A stretch of DNA of 64,000 nt, taken from assembly GCF_016862995.1 (NCBI RefSeq), contig NZ_BOOA01000011.1, positions 62,001 through 126,000 of the forward strand. Direction: 5' to 3'. Every line of letters begins with the position of its first letter. The first letter of the stretch is position 1. Of the stretch, positions 28,003-36,778 are shown in pieces. The DNA is from Acrocarpospora phusangensis (GTDB lineage Bacteria; Actinomycetota; Actinomycetes; Streptosporangiales; Streptosporangiaceae). The translations under genes were made by a program, and so were the position numbers. The notes below the pieces were generated by a model, which was not told the origin of the DNA, did no database searches, and saw only the letters and a program-made list of their open reading frames with translations.

Positions 28003-28997
28003 TGGAATCGGTCGGCGTGGATCTGCTTGGCCAGGGACTCCACCGCCGACGGAGCCCGGACGCCGAGCACCACCGAGGACAGCGGCAGCACCGCGAACCG
28101 CTTCTCCTTGATCGCCGGTACGTCCTTCAGGGCCGGGTTGGCCAGCAGGAACTTCTCCTTGTCGGCCACCGGCTGGTCGCCGTAGTCGTAGATGACGATC
28201 CACTCGGGCGCGCGCTCGGCGACCTGCTCGAACGAGACGTCACCCCAGGCGTCGTCCACGTCGGCGAACAGGTTCTCCGCCCCGGCCAGCTTGATGATCT
28301 CGTTGCCGATGCCCTTGCCGCCGGCCGTGAACGCGGTCTTGTCGCCGCTGTCGTAGACGAACAGCTTGACCGGGGGGACGCCGGCCAGCTTCTCCTTCAC
28401 CCCGTCCAGGGTCGCGTTCAGCCGGGTGATGAGCGGTTCGGCCCGGTCGGGCACGCCGAAGATCTTGGCGAGGTTGCGGATCTCCTGGTCCATCAGGTCC
28501 ATCGTCACTGGGCCTGCGGCGCATTCCTCGATGTTGAGGTAGGTGTTGACGCCGGCCTTGGCCAGGGCGTCGCGGCTGCGGCCTTCCTTCTCGTCGAAGG
28601 TGCTGGAGAAGCCGCCGTACACGAAGTCGGGCTCCTCGACCAGCAGCGCCTCGTAGGAGGGGTACTCCTTGGCCAGGACCTTCACGCTGTCGTAGGCGGC
28701 CTGGTACTCGGGGAGGATCTTGTCGTCCAGGTAGCCGGTGCCGGCCATCGACTTCTCCAGGCCGAGCGCCAGCAGCACCTCGGTGGCGTGCTGGTTCAGC
28801 GACACCGCCCGCTGCGGCGACTTCTGGTACGTGGTCGTGACCCCGCAGTTGTCGATGGTGACCGGGAACCCGGCGACGGCCGGGGCACTGGAGGCCGGGG
28901 CGGAAGCCTCGACCTCAGCGGGGGTGCCGCCGCAGCCGGCGAGGAGTACGGCAGACAACAGGGCGAGCAGCAGAGACAGGGGGCGTCTGCCCGTCAT
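27999..28997 (-). CDS. ABC importer substrate-binding lipoprotein (B12-riboswitch controlled)
   Basis: A 332-residue lipoprotein with lipobox LLLALLSAVLLAGCGG (Cys near residue 22). It has a type III binding fold: QRAVSLNQHATEVLLALGLE, EEPDFVYGGFSSTFDEKEGR and SVVLGVRAPSAVESLAKQI. The ATG at 28997 has a GGAAGGAA Shine-Dalgarno. It is the first gene after the cobalamin riboswitch. By sequence it fits the FecB/BtuF-like class; the riboswitch favours corrinoids or cobalt complexes over iron. No iron box is visible. Confidence 0.88.
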   Translation of the reverse strand: MTGRRPLSLLLALLSAVLLAGCGGTPAEVEASAPASSAPAVAGFPVTIDNCGVTTTYQKSPQRAVSLNQHATEVLLALGLEKSMAGTGYLDDKILPEYQAAYDSVKVLAKEYPSYEALLVEEPDFVYGGFSSTFDEKEGRSRDALAKAGVNTYLNIEECAAGPVTMDLMDQEIRNLAKIFGVPDRAEPLITRLNATLDGVKEKLAGVPPVKLFVYDSGDKTAFTAGGKGIGNEIIKLAGAENLFADVDDAWGDVSFEQVAERAPEWIVIYDYGDQPVADKEKFLLANPALKDVPAIKEKRFAVLPLSSVVLGVRAPSAVESLAKQIHADRFQ

Positions 28998-29188
28998 GGA
29001 TGATTCCTTCCACAGTGACTGCACCATGGGGCGGCCCTGTCGGAAGACGGCGGGAACAGACCCGGGACACGATTCCGGGCATGCGCCGGCGCGGCGACCG
29101 CGCGGCCCGGCCGCGCGGCGCTCTCATGACCCCATCGGGCACGCCGACCCGCTCCTCTCCGGGGAGATCCGCCCCAGTTCTTCGAGGA

Positions 29189-29340
29189 GGCGACCGCGTG
29201 AGTCTCCTGGCTCTCGGGTCGAGGCTCGCCCCCGCCTTCCCACCCCGGCCGGGGCAGTGGCGTTTCGGGGGTCCGCTCGCCGATCACAGTGGCGGGACCG
29301 CGCCGGATTCGCACCGGTTTCCTCGTCCGCGCTCGCCTTT
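29189..29340 (-). promoter_or_regulatory. Cobalamin riboswitch upstream of the importer/YcaO operon
   Basis: The minus strand shows GACGAGGAAACCGGTGCGAA, CGGTCCCGCCACTGTGATCG, a central GCCACTGCCCCGGCCGGGG arm and GAGCCAGGAGACTCACGCGG. It has the same architecture as the element at 10331. A GCCGCGCGGCC/GGCCGCGCGGT-type hairpin about 60-100 nt downstream may act as expression platform. Confidence 0.93.
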
Positions 29341-29413
29341 TCCGACATCTTTACACGAAGGAGGGCAGATCTACCAATGATCTTGTGGCCGGGCGGCGGC
29401 GATCGGGCCGAGG

Positions 29414-30031
29414 TCAGGGGCGGCGGAGCCGCCGACGGGTCAGGTGCGCGGTCAGGGCCGCCAGGGCGGTGAAGGCGCCCAGCGCCACGGCCACCTGAAC
29501 GTCGTCGGCGCCGTCCGCGCCCACGGCCGGGGGCGGGGCCGGGCTGAGGCCCGGGTCCAGGACGGCGGCCGTGGCGATCAGCCGGGGTGCGGGCTCTTGA
29601 GACGCGTCGTCGGCGCCGATCCACTCGTACGCCTTGCCGCCGGTGCACCGCTGTGTGGTCGGAAAGAGCAGCGGCGCGCCGACCTTCCCCGACAGGCGCG
29701 CCCGCACGGTGAAGGACGCCTTGGTGCCGTCGGCGAGCCCCGGGCCGGTCCACTCGACCGTGTTCCCCTTCACCGCGCCGCGCCACCCGCCCGGCTGGCC
29801 GGCCGACAGCGCCGAGGACCCGGACGGCATCCGGACGACAAGGGCCTCGGTCGGCGCGCCGTCGCATCCGTGGTCGAAGGAGAAGGTGAGCGTGACCGAC
29901 CCGTCCCCGTTGGGCTGCGCGGACTCCAGCAGCACGTGAGCCAGCGCCGGGGCGGCCGGGAGCAGCACCAGCACGGCCGCCGCCAGCGCCACTCCGGCGG
30001 CCCGGACCGCACGGGAGACACCGGATCTCAC
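29414..30031 (-). CDS. YcnI-family (DUF1775) copper-associated protein
   Basis: A 205-residue exported protein. A signal peptide (AAAVLVLLPAAPALA) ends just before His in AHVLLES, the N-terminal His that can bind Cu(II) in YcnI proteins. The domain continues HGCDGAPTEALVVRMPSG and GPLLFPTTQRC in slightly altered form. A C-terminal membrane helix anchors it. The GTG overlaps the upstream CopC-CopD stop by 4 bp. It is the last gene of a copper block with 30028-32462. Confidence 0.85.
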   Translation of the reverse strand: MRSGVSRAVRAAGVALAAAVLVLLPAAPALAHVLLESAQPNGDGSVTLTFSFDHGCDGAPTEALVVRMPSGSSALSAGQPGGWRGAVKGNTVEWTGPGLADGTKASFTVRARLSGKVGAPLLFPTTQRCTGGKAYEWIGADDASQEPAPRLIATAAVLDPGLSPAPPPAVGADGADDVQVAVALGAFTALAALTAHLTRRRLRRP

Positions 30032-31716
30032 GGGATCACCACCTTCTGGGAGACAACCGGGCTCTCGAACTCCGACAGCCGCACGACCAGCGTCACCGTC
30101 CACGTCCCGTCCAGCGGGAAGTCGACCGTCGCCTCGTAGGTGCCCTTGCCCGTCGTGGACAGCGGCTTCTTGAACGGCCCCAGCTCGTACGCGGGCAGCC
30201 GCACCGACAGCTCCGGCGTCTCATGCGGCGCCAGCGGCACACCCTTGCCGTCCACCAGGGACAGCTGGAGCGCGTTGACCCCCCGCTTACCGGGGCTGAT
30301 CACCATGGTGGCCTTGCCCTCGCCGAGGGCCGCGATGAGCGTCTTGGGCCCGGCGGAGGACGGCGCCGCCGCGGGCGCGGCGGCGGGCTCCTCGCGCGGC
30401 GTCTGCGAGACCAGCACGCCGGTGACGGCCACCACCACGGCCAAGCCCGCCGCCTCGATCCCGACCGTGCGGCGCAGCGCGTCCAGGGTGGCCTGGCGGC
30501 GCGCTCCGGAGAGCACCGAGGGGACGAGCCGGTACCGGTTCCAGGCGGCGACGCCGACGACGGCGAGTACCAGCAGGAGCTTGACCAGGACGAGACGGCC
30601 GTAGCCGGTCGTCCACAGACCGTCCACGCTGTCGGCGATCCGCCACCACAGCAGGACGGCACTCGCGCCGAGCCCGGCCACCAGCCACAGTGCCGCACCC
30701 GAGAAGCGGCCGACCGCCGAGGCGACCTCGGCCACCCTGTGGTGGCGGTCGGGGACGAACAGCAGGCACAACCCGAGCAGCCCACCGGACCACAGCGCCG
30801 CCGTGGCCAGGTGCAGGAGGTCGGCGGCGAGCACCAGCCAGCCCGGCCCGTACACCCTGGTGTGGCCGACCACGGCGAGGGAGCCCAGCGCCAGCGCCAG
30901 CCCGGCCGCGGCGGCGACCGGCAGTCCGCGGCGCACCGCGACCACAGCCATCGCGGTGCCGGCGGCCAGCAGCGCAGCAGCGGCCGCGGGCGCCGCCGAC
31001 AGAGCCGCCGGCCACAGCGAGGCGGAGAACAGCTCGCCGACGCCCGCACCGTCCTGCCAGAGCTTGACCAGCGGGACCAGGGCCGCGGCGCCGAACACGG
31101 CCGCAACGGCCAGCGCGTCACGGGTGCGCCGGACCCTCCGGGCGAACGCCGCGGACCGGCGCACGCTCGGCTCGGCGATGAACAGGCCGAAGGCGGTGAG
31201 GCCCGCGAACCCGAGCACTCCCCCGTACCGCAGCACCTCGGAGCCGATCCTGAGCAGGTTTACCTCTCGGTCGGCGACCTGGTCGGGGACGGCGACAGAG
31301 GTCGCGCTCGGTTTGCCGACGGAGAAGCTGATCCCACCGCCGACCGGGTGGGTGTCGGCGGAGATGACCCGCCAGCTGACGATGTACGTGCCCTCGGCAA
31401 GGGTTGAGGCCGGGGTGTAGACGACGGTGTCGTTCACCGAGCGGATGTCGGCGGGGACGGGGCGGCCGGCCGAGTCGAGCAGCTGGTTCCCCTTGGGAGC
31501 GAGGCTGATCGCCTCGTTGAAGGTGGCTGTGACGGTGCGCGGCGCCTGAGCGAGGACCTGGCCGTCCTTGGGGTCGGTGCTTTTCAGTACGGCGTGGGCG
31601 TCGGCCGTGCCCGGCAGGAGGAGGACCAGGAGGGCGGCCAGGAGCAGGACCGCCGAGCTGGGCGCGGCCGTCGGCCGCGCCCAGCTCGGCGTCCCGCGGC
31701 GGACCTGACGGGTCAA
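30028..31716 (-). CDS. CopC-CopD fusion copper resistance protein (YcnJ-like)
   Basis: A 562-residue protein. A signal peptide ends at ADAHAVLKSTDPKDG, giving the mature N-terminal His of a CopC copper-binding domain with ISADTHPVGGGISFSVG. Eight or so membrane helices of the CopD domain follow from about residue 150 (LHLATAALWSGGLLGL). A C-terminal extracytoplasmic beta domain (about 440-562, YtkA-like) completes it. It probably imports or buffers copper at the membrane. It overlaps both neighbours by 4 bp, forming a tight three-gene operon. Confidence 0.92.
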   Translation of the reverse strand: MTRQVRRGTPSWARPTAAPSSAVLLLAALLVLLLPGTADAHAVLKSTDPKDGQVLAQAPRTVTATFNEAISLAPKGNQLLDSAGRPVPADIRSVNDTVVYTPASTLAEGTYIVSWRVISADTHPVGGGISFSVGKPSATSVAVPDQVADREVNLLRIGSEVLRYGGVLGFAGLTAFGLFIAEPSVRRSAAFARRVRRTRDALAVAAVFGAAALVPLVKLWQDGAGVGELFSASLWPAALSAAPAAAAALLAAGTAMAVVAVRRGLPVAAAAGLALALGSLAVVGHTRVYGPGWLVLAADLLHLATAALWSGGLLGLCLLFVPDRHHRVAEVASAVGRFSGAALWLVAGLGASAVLLWWRIADSVDGLWTTGYGRLVLVKLLLVLAVVGVAAWNRYRLVPSVLSGARRQATLDALRRTVGIEAAGLAVVVAVTGVLVSQTPREEPAAAPAAAPSSAGPKTLIAALGEGKATMVISPGKRGVNALQLSLVDGKGVPLAPHETPELSVRLPAYELGPFKKPLSTTGKGTYEATVDFPLDGTWTVTLVVRLSEFESPVVSQKVVIP

Positions 31717-32462
31717 GAGGTCTTCCTGCCGCGCATCAGGGCGGTCACGCCCGCGACCGCGCCGATCGCGCCCAGCACCAGGCCGGCCCAGCCGACGACG
31801 CCCGGGTCACCCGAGTCGGAGGACGCCGCCGAGTCGGAAGCCGCCCGCGAGGGGTCGATCGCCGGGGCGACCGACATCGCGGTCTCGGACGGCGTGGGCT
31901 CGGCCGCGCCGTGCCCCTCCCCCTCGGCGGCGGTCAGCACGATGAACGGGGCGGGGTGTTCCGGCTCCTCCGCGCCGTCCGCGGCGACCTCGGTCCAGGG
32001 CGTCTCACCCTTCTCGCACTTCTGGACCGCCGGGAAGACGAGCTTGGCGCCTTCCTTCTCCGGGAGCTTCAGCGACAGCTCGAACGTGTCGCGCAGGGCA
32101 TCGGGCAGCGGGGTCTTGGCGGTGTAGACGATCTGGTCGACTCGCTCGGTGTACTGGCCGCCGTGGCCGTCGTCGACCGGGGTGTCGAGCTTCTCCATCT
32201 TCTTCTCGACATCCCAGCCCTGGTTGACCGTCGGGGTGACCGCGATGATCTCCTCGGGCATCGAGATGGCGATCGAGGTGGTGGCCGACCCGTCGCAGCC
32301 GTGCGGGACGGAGAAGGTCAGCACGGTGTAGCTGCCGGCCGCGGTGGTGGAGGGGGTGACGGTGACGTGGGCCGACGCCGCGCCGGCGCCGAGCAGGACC
32401 AGCCCGAGGGCGGCGGTGCTGACGGCGGTGGCGCGCAGGGTGTTACGCAGGGCAGAACGCAT
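31713..32462 (-). CDS. YcnI-family (DUF1775) protein, first gene of the copper operon
   Basis: A 249-residue protein with signal peptide ending ASAHVTVTPSTTAAG; the mature N-terminal His is the presumed copper ligand. Family blocks are SVPHGCDGSATTSIAISMPE, VTPTVNQGWDVEKKMEKL and LVFPAVQKCEKGETPW. A C-terminal helix (VVGWAGLVLGAIGAVAGVTAL) anchors it. The ATG at 32462 follows GAGGAG. It is the canonical full-length member compared with the shorter one at 29414 and the broken one at 61602. Confidence 0.9.
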   Translation of the reverse strand: MRSALRNTLRATAVSTAALGLVLLGAGAASAHVTVTPSTTAAGSYTVLTFSVPHGCDGSATTSIAISMPEEIIAVTPTVNQGWDVEKKMEKLDTPVDDGHGGQYTERVDQIVYTAKTPLPDALRDTFELSLKLPEKEGAKLVFPAVQKCEKGETPWTEVAADGAEEPEHPAPFIVLTAAEGEGHGAAEPTPSETAMSVAPAIDPSRAASDSAASSDSGDPGVVGWAGLVLGAIGAVAGVTALMRGRKTS

Positions 32463-32545
32463 GGGGGGTCTCCTCAATACAGATCATGACCGAACCCGTT
32501 CGGGTCCGGTTCGGGGGAAGCGGGGCCTCTCGTCCCCGTGGTGGC

Positions 32546-33088
32546 TCAGATCCGGGTGAGGAGGGGCGGGGCGCGCGTGCCGACCGGGCCGGCGCACAGC
32601 CGGGTCAGCGTGGGGACTGTGCGGGAGGCGACCGGGACCGGGCACCGGACCGGCGGCGGAAGATCGCGGACGCGGACCATGCGGTACCGGACGTCGAGCA
32701 GGGAGAGCAGGCCCCACCACATCCGCTCGCCGTACTCCAGCAGCAGCGCGGTGAGCACGGTGGCCGCCGCGTGCGTGAGGACCATCGGCGACGAGGTGTC
32801 ACCGACGCCGTGGTGGCCGGGATCGTGGTGACCGGGGTCCGCCAGGTAGACGCTGAGGCCGTGGATGCCCAACTGGGCGGCGCCGAGCAGCGCCAGCAGC
32901 TCCCACCGGGTGATCCTCCGGCCCGCCAGCAGGTAGGCGACGCCCCAGGCCGCCAGGACCACGGGGACCAGGGCCAGCAGGGGCGGGGTCGTCCCGTGGC
33001 CGGCGTGGGCCACGACCGCGATCACGGTGGTGCTGAGTGCGACCAGGGCCGAGCGCAGGCCGCGCATCGTCCGCTTCGTGCACTTCAT
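32546..33088 (-). CDS. Integral membrane protein next to the copper operon
   Basis: A 180-residue protein with four or five membrane helices (ALVALSTTVIAVVAHAG, LLALVPVVLAAWGVAYLLAG, WELLALLGAAQLGIHGLSVY, LTHAAATVLTALLLEYGERM). A loop with DPGHHDPGHHG may bind metal. The basic C-terminal tail is Arg/Pro-rich. It is 83 bp upstream of the YcnI gene and in the same direction. No family name is recognised with confidence; a copper-related role is inferred from neighbours and histidines. Confidence 0.65.
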   Translation of the reverse strand: MKCTKRTMRGLRSALVALSTTVIAVVAHAGHGTTPPLLALVPVVLAAWGVAYLLAGRRITRWELLALLGAAQLGIHGLSVYLADPGHHDPGHHGVGDTSSPMVLTHAAATVLTALLLEYGERMWWGLLSLLDVRYRMVRVRDLPPPVRCPVPVASRTVPTLTRLCAGPVGTRAPPLLTRI

Positions 33089-33340
33089 GGCCGGAGCCTA
33101 GCAACGGCTCCGGCCGCCCTACCAACTGCGGCCGCACGCCGGTGCTGTACGGGGTCGCTACCCGCGTTCCACGGAGAACCGCGCCGATCAGGGCTTACAG
33201 GTCAGCAGCAGAAGGCGCCGCGGACCGCAGCTCGACCCAAAGAATCGCCTGAAGGATCACTATGGACGCGAATCACCCAAGACTGTACGGTCGCGCGAGA
33301 AGTCGACCATGTCATATCACGGGCGATCGGAGATTCCCGC

Positions 33341-34018
33341 ATGTCCTCCAAGACCGCCAGATCACCCCGCCCGTCACCTGTCCGGGACACGCCCCGCCAG
33401 AACCGTCTGCGATCCGCGATAGGGCTGGCGGTGGCCGTGCTGGTGGCGGGCTCCCTGGGCTACCTGTTCGGCGCCCCGGACGCCACCGAGAACGCGATCG
33501 CCGAGATGCGCGTGGCGGAGGCGAAGCGGGACGTGCGGCAGATCACCGAGCTGACGTCCACCGCCCGCACGACGGCCGCCGATCTGGAGAAGGTGCTGGC
33601 GGGACTGGCCAAGGCGCTTCCGCCCGGCGGTGCGCTGGCCGCCCAGCCGCCCGCCGACGGGGAGGTCGCCGAGTGGCAGCGACTGATCAAGCAGGCCGTT
33701 GACCGGCATGCGGAGACCCCGTCCGGGACGACAGCGACCAACGTCGCCCGGGGTGGGTTCCGCAACGCCGTGAACACGATGTCGATCGCGCTCGACGCGT
33801 ACGTCTCCTGCCAGGAGCTGTCCACCGACGTGCGGCAGAGGTGTCTCGATCTGGCCGCCCGGCAGCGGTCGGCCTCCGTCATGGCCTGGTCGGTCGCGGC
33901 GACCCAGCTCGACCAGATCAACGTCGACGCCGGCAACGGCCACCAGCACGTCTACCTGACGGGCCTGCCGGGTGACGGCGCCATGATGGCCGACACCCTG
34001 CCCGAGGGGACGGACTGA
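33341..34018 (+). CDS. Membrane-anchored protein of unknown function
   Basis: A 225-residue protein with an N-terminal membrane anchor (SAIGLAVAVLVAGSLGYLFG, residues about 26-45). A mostly helical, possibly coiled extracellular part follows (EMRVAEAKRDVRQITELTST) with two Cys (SCQELSTDVRQRCLDL) that may pair. The ATG has CGGAG upstream. Its last 67 bp overlap the 3' end of the convergent ATPase gene at 33952. I do not recognise a family. Confidence 0.65.
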   Translation: MSSKTARSPRPSPVRDTPRQNRLRSAIGLAVAVLVAGSLGYLFGAPDATENAIAEMRVAEAKRDVRQITELTSTARTTAADLEKVLAGLAKALPPGGALAAQPPADGEVAEWQRLIKQAVDRHAETPSGTTATNVARGGFRNAVNTMSIALDAYVSCQELSTDVRQRCLDLAARQRSASVMAWSVAATQLDQINVDAGNGHQHVYLTGLPGDGAMMADTLPEGTD

Positions 34019-34773
34019 CGGGCCAGTGGCAGGTTGATCCTCGGCAGCCCGTCCGAACCGTGGGTGACTTCCGCGTCCACGCCGTACACGTCGGTGAGAA
34101 GTTCGGTGGTGACCACCTTCGCGGGCGGGCCGTCGGCGACCAGGCGGCCTCCGCTCAGCACCGCCAGCCGGTCGCAGGCGGCGCCGGCGAGCTGGAGGTC
34201 GTGCAGCGCGGCGACGACGGTGACGCCCAGGGATCGGATCAGCCGCAGCAGCTCCACCTGGTGCCGCAGGTCCAGATGGTTGGTGGGCTCGTCGAGCAGC
34301 AGCAGGCCGGGCTGCTGGACCAGCGCCCTGGCCAGGTGCACCCGCTGGCGTTCGCCGCCGGACAACTGGGCGTAGGGCCGGCGGGCCAGGGCGCGCACCG
34401 CGCAGCGCTCCATGGCGTCCTCGATCAGGTCGTGCTCGGCGATCGTGAGCCGTCCCAGGCTGCCCAGGTACGGAACTCGCCCCAGCGCGACGACCTGCTC
34501 GACGCTGTTCTCCAGGTCGGCGGGCGGCTCCTGGGTGACGACGGCCACCCGGCGCGCGACCTCGCCGGCCCCGGCGGTCCAGACGTCCAGCCCGTCCACC
34601 GTGATCCGGCCCCGGTCGGGGCGCTGCCGCCGGTAGACACAGCGCAGCAGGCTCGACTTGCCGCCGCCGTTGGGGCCGATCAGCCCCAGGATCTCCCCCG
34701 GCGCCGCCGACAGCGTGATGTCGTGGAGCACCGGCGCCCAGGAGACGTCCTCGATGTCCAGGGACAGGCTCAT
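33952..34773 (-). CDS. ABC importer ATPase of the Zur-associated YcaO operon
   Basis: A 273-residue FecE/BtuD-type nucleotide-binding subunit. It shows Walker A GPNGGGKSS, signature LSGGERQRV, Walker B LLLLDEPTNHLDL and switch region ALHDLQLAGAA. The ATG overlaps the permease stop by 4 bp. It is the last gene of the twelve-gene operon starting at 47539. With the permease and lipoprotein upstream it forms a metallophore-type importer, presumably taking back the metal-loaded product of the operon. Confidence 0.92.
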   Translation of the reverse strand: MSLSLDIEDVSWAPVLHDITLSAAPGEILGLIGPNGGGKSSLLRCVYRRQRPDRGRITVDGLDVWTAGAGEVARRVAVVTQEPPADLENSVEQVVALGRVPYLGSLGRLTIAEHDLIEDAMERCAVRALARRPYAQLSGGERQRVHLARALVQQPGLLLLDEPTNHLDLRHQVELLRLIRSLGVTVVAALHDLQLAGAACDRLAVLSGGRLVADGPPAKVVTTELLTDVYGVDAEVTHGSDGLPRINLPLARQSVPSGRVSAIMAPSPGRPVR

Positions 34774-35816
34774 GACATCGCCCTCCGGTTGGCGCGGGCC
34801 AGCAGCACCAGGAAGAACGGCGCTCCCAGCATCGCGGTGATGACGCCGATCGGGATCTCGTCGGGCTGGTTGAGCAGGCGTGCCCCCACGTCGACCCACA
34901 CCATCAGCAGGGCGCCGGCCAGCGCGCTCAACGGCACCACCCACCGGTTGTCGCCGCCGACGATCATGCGGACGGCGTGCGGGACCATCAGCGCCACGAA
35001 GCCGATTCCGCCGCTGACCGAGACGACAGCGCCGACCGTGATCGCCGAACCGATGACCAGTCGCATGCGCAGCCGGTTCACCTCGACGCCGAGGCTCGTG
35101 GCTCCCTCCTCACCCAGCACGAGGGCGTTGAGCCCGGCCGAGCGCAGCCAGAACCACACGACGAAGACCGCGACCACGATCGCCGGGACGGCCAGATCGC
35201 CCCATTGGGTGCCGGACAGGCCGCCGAGAGTCCAGAACAGCGCCGACCGCAGTTGCGAGTCAGGTGAGTTGAGCACCATGAAGTTGGTCACCGCCTCCGC
35301 CAGCGCGGCCACCGCCACGCCGGAAAGGATCAGCCGCGTGACTCCCAGCTGGCCACCGTTGCGCGCCAGCAGCAGCACCACCGTGAAGGTGACCATCGCT
35401 CCGGTGAAGGCCGCCACCGGCAACAGCCACGACAGACCGGACATCAGCGCCAGTACGGCACCGAGAGACGCCCCGGAACTGGCCCCGATCAGATAGGGAT
35501 CGGCCAGCGGGTTGCGCAGAACCCCCTGGAGCACCGCGCCGGTGACGGCCAGGCCCGCGCCGACGATCGCGCCGAGCAGGACCCGGGGCAGCCGGATGTC
35601 CCGCACGATCACGGCCAGTGGCCCCGTGGGCGCGTCCCGGGTGGCGAAGACGATCCGCCACACGTCCGTGAACGGGATGTCGACCGGCCCCAGCCCGACG
35701 GCGGCGATCAGGGAGATTCCGAGCACCACGCCGAGCAGCGCCACCGAGCCGGCCAGGGTCACCCGGCGGCCCGGCGGGTCGGTGGAGACCCGCCGGGCGG
35801 CGACGCGTACGGTCAA
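34770..35816 (-). CDS. FecCD-family ABC permease of the YcaO operon
   Basis: A 348-residue permease with about ten helices and family motifs RLPRVLLGAIVGAGLAVTGA, VLRNPLADPYLIGASSGAS and GFVALMVPHAVRMIVGGDNR. The start is taken as TTG at 35816, which gives a TTGA overlap with the binding-protein stop, matching the overlaps elsewhere in the operon. It is a paralogue of the permease at 26917. Confidence 0.92.
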   Translation of the reverse strand: MTVRVAARRVSTDPPGRRVTLAGSVALLGVVLGISLIAAVGLGPVDIPFTDVWRIVFATRDAPTGPLAVIVRDIRLPRVLLGAIVGAGLAVTGAVLQGVLRNPLADPYLIGASSGASLGAVLALMSGLSWLLPVAAFTGAMVTFTVVLLLARNGGQLGVTRLILSGVAVAALAEAVTNFMVLNSPDSQLRSALFWTLGGLSGTQWGDLAVPAIVVAVFVVWFWLRSAGLNALVLGEEGATSLGVEVNRLRMRLVIGSAITVGAVVSVSGGIGFVALMVPHAVRMIVGGDNRWVVPLSALAGALLMVWVDVGARLLNQPDEIPIGVITAMLGAPFFLVLLARANRRAMS

Positions 35817-36778
35817 GGGGCGAAGCCCTCGGCCAGCGCCTTGAGCGCGCGGCCGCTGCGCAGGCCGGGCTGCAGGTCGTTGACGGGGATGACGACGAAC
35901 CGGTTCTCCTTCACGGCGGTGACGCCCTTGATCGGGGCGTAGGAGCGCATCCACTCGATGGACTTGTCGGCCGGTTCGAAGGCCTGGTCCTCGACGATGA
36001 TCACCTGCGGGTCGCGCTTGACCAGTTCCTCCCAGGAGACCTGCCCGAACTCCTTGGTCTCGGGGAAGATGTTCTCCCCGCCGGCCCGGCGGGCCAGGTC
36101 GTACACCAGGGTGCTCGCGCCGCTGGTCAGCGGCTTGTCCTTGCCTCCGGCGTAGTCGAAGACGCGCAGCGCGGGGGTGACGGGGGTGACGGCGTCGACC
36201 TCGGCCCTGAGCGCGCCGACGAGCTGCTCGGCCTTGTCCTGGACGCCGAAGACCCGGCCCAGCGCGCGGAGGTCGTCGTAGGTCTGCTCGACGCTGGCGG
36301 TGTTACCCGGGCAGCTCGCCGACAGCAGGTGGCTGTTGACGCCTTCCTTCTGGAGGACGGCGCGGTCGCCCATCGCCTTGGGGCCGTAGTCGTCGGGGTA
36401 ACCGCTCACCACCAGGTCGGGGTTGGCCGAGTAGACGACCTCCTTGGACGGCGGCGGGAAGGCCGACTCGGAGATCACCTTGATCCCGGTCAGGTCGGCG
36501 GCGTACTCCGTCATGATGTCGTTGGCGGCGACGGTCCCGGCCATCCGGTCCTTCAGGCCCAGGGCCAGCACGACCTCGGTGGCGACGGTGCTGGAGGTGA
36601 CGATGCGCTCCGGCGGCCGCGCGTAGGTGTAGACGGTGCCGCAGTTGCTCACCTCGACCGGACCGGGAGCGGCCGCGGCCGCGGTGGCGGCCGGGGCGGG
36701 GGCCGACGCCTCGGTGCCGGACGTGCCGCAGCCGGCCAGCAGGGCGATCACGGCCAGCGACACTATGGGTTTCTTCAC
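35813..36778 (-). CDS. Metallophore-type substrate-binding lipoprotein of the YcaO operon
   Basis: A 321-residue lipoprotein with lipobox VIALLAGCGTSG (Cys near residue 16). The type III fold includes ERIVTSSTVATEVVLALGLK, SANPDLVVSGYPDDYG and ENRFVVIPVNDLQPGLRSGR. The GTG at 36778 overlaps the tfuA-like stop by 4 bp. Siderophore-type binding proteins normally bind chelated metal. Tight coupling to peptide-modifying genes suggests that the operon product is the ligand. Confidence 0.88.
   Translation of the reverse strand: MKKPIVSLAVIALLAGCGTSGTEASAPAPAATAAAAAPGPVEVSNCGTVYTYARPPERIVTSSTVATEVVLALGLKDRMAGTVAANDIMTEYAADLTGIKVISESAFPPPSKEVVYSANPDLVVSGYPDDYGPKAMGDRAVLQKEGVNSHLLSASCPGNTASVEQTYDDLRALGRVFGVQDKAEQLVGALRAEVDAVTPVTPALRVFDYAGGKDKPLTSGASTLVYDLARRAGGENIFPETKEFGQVSWEELVKRDPQVIIVEDQAFEPADKSIEWMRSYAPIKGVTAVKENRFVVIPVNDLQPGLRSGRALKALAEGFAP

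Noticed and set aside
33952..36778. Reading the importer as a ferric-siderophore system
   Set aside because: No iron box is visible in the operon promoter. The gene order ties it to the peptide-modifying genes and the Zur-type box.
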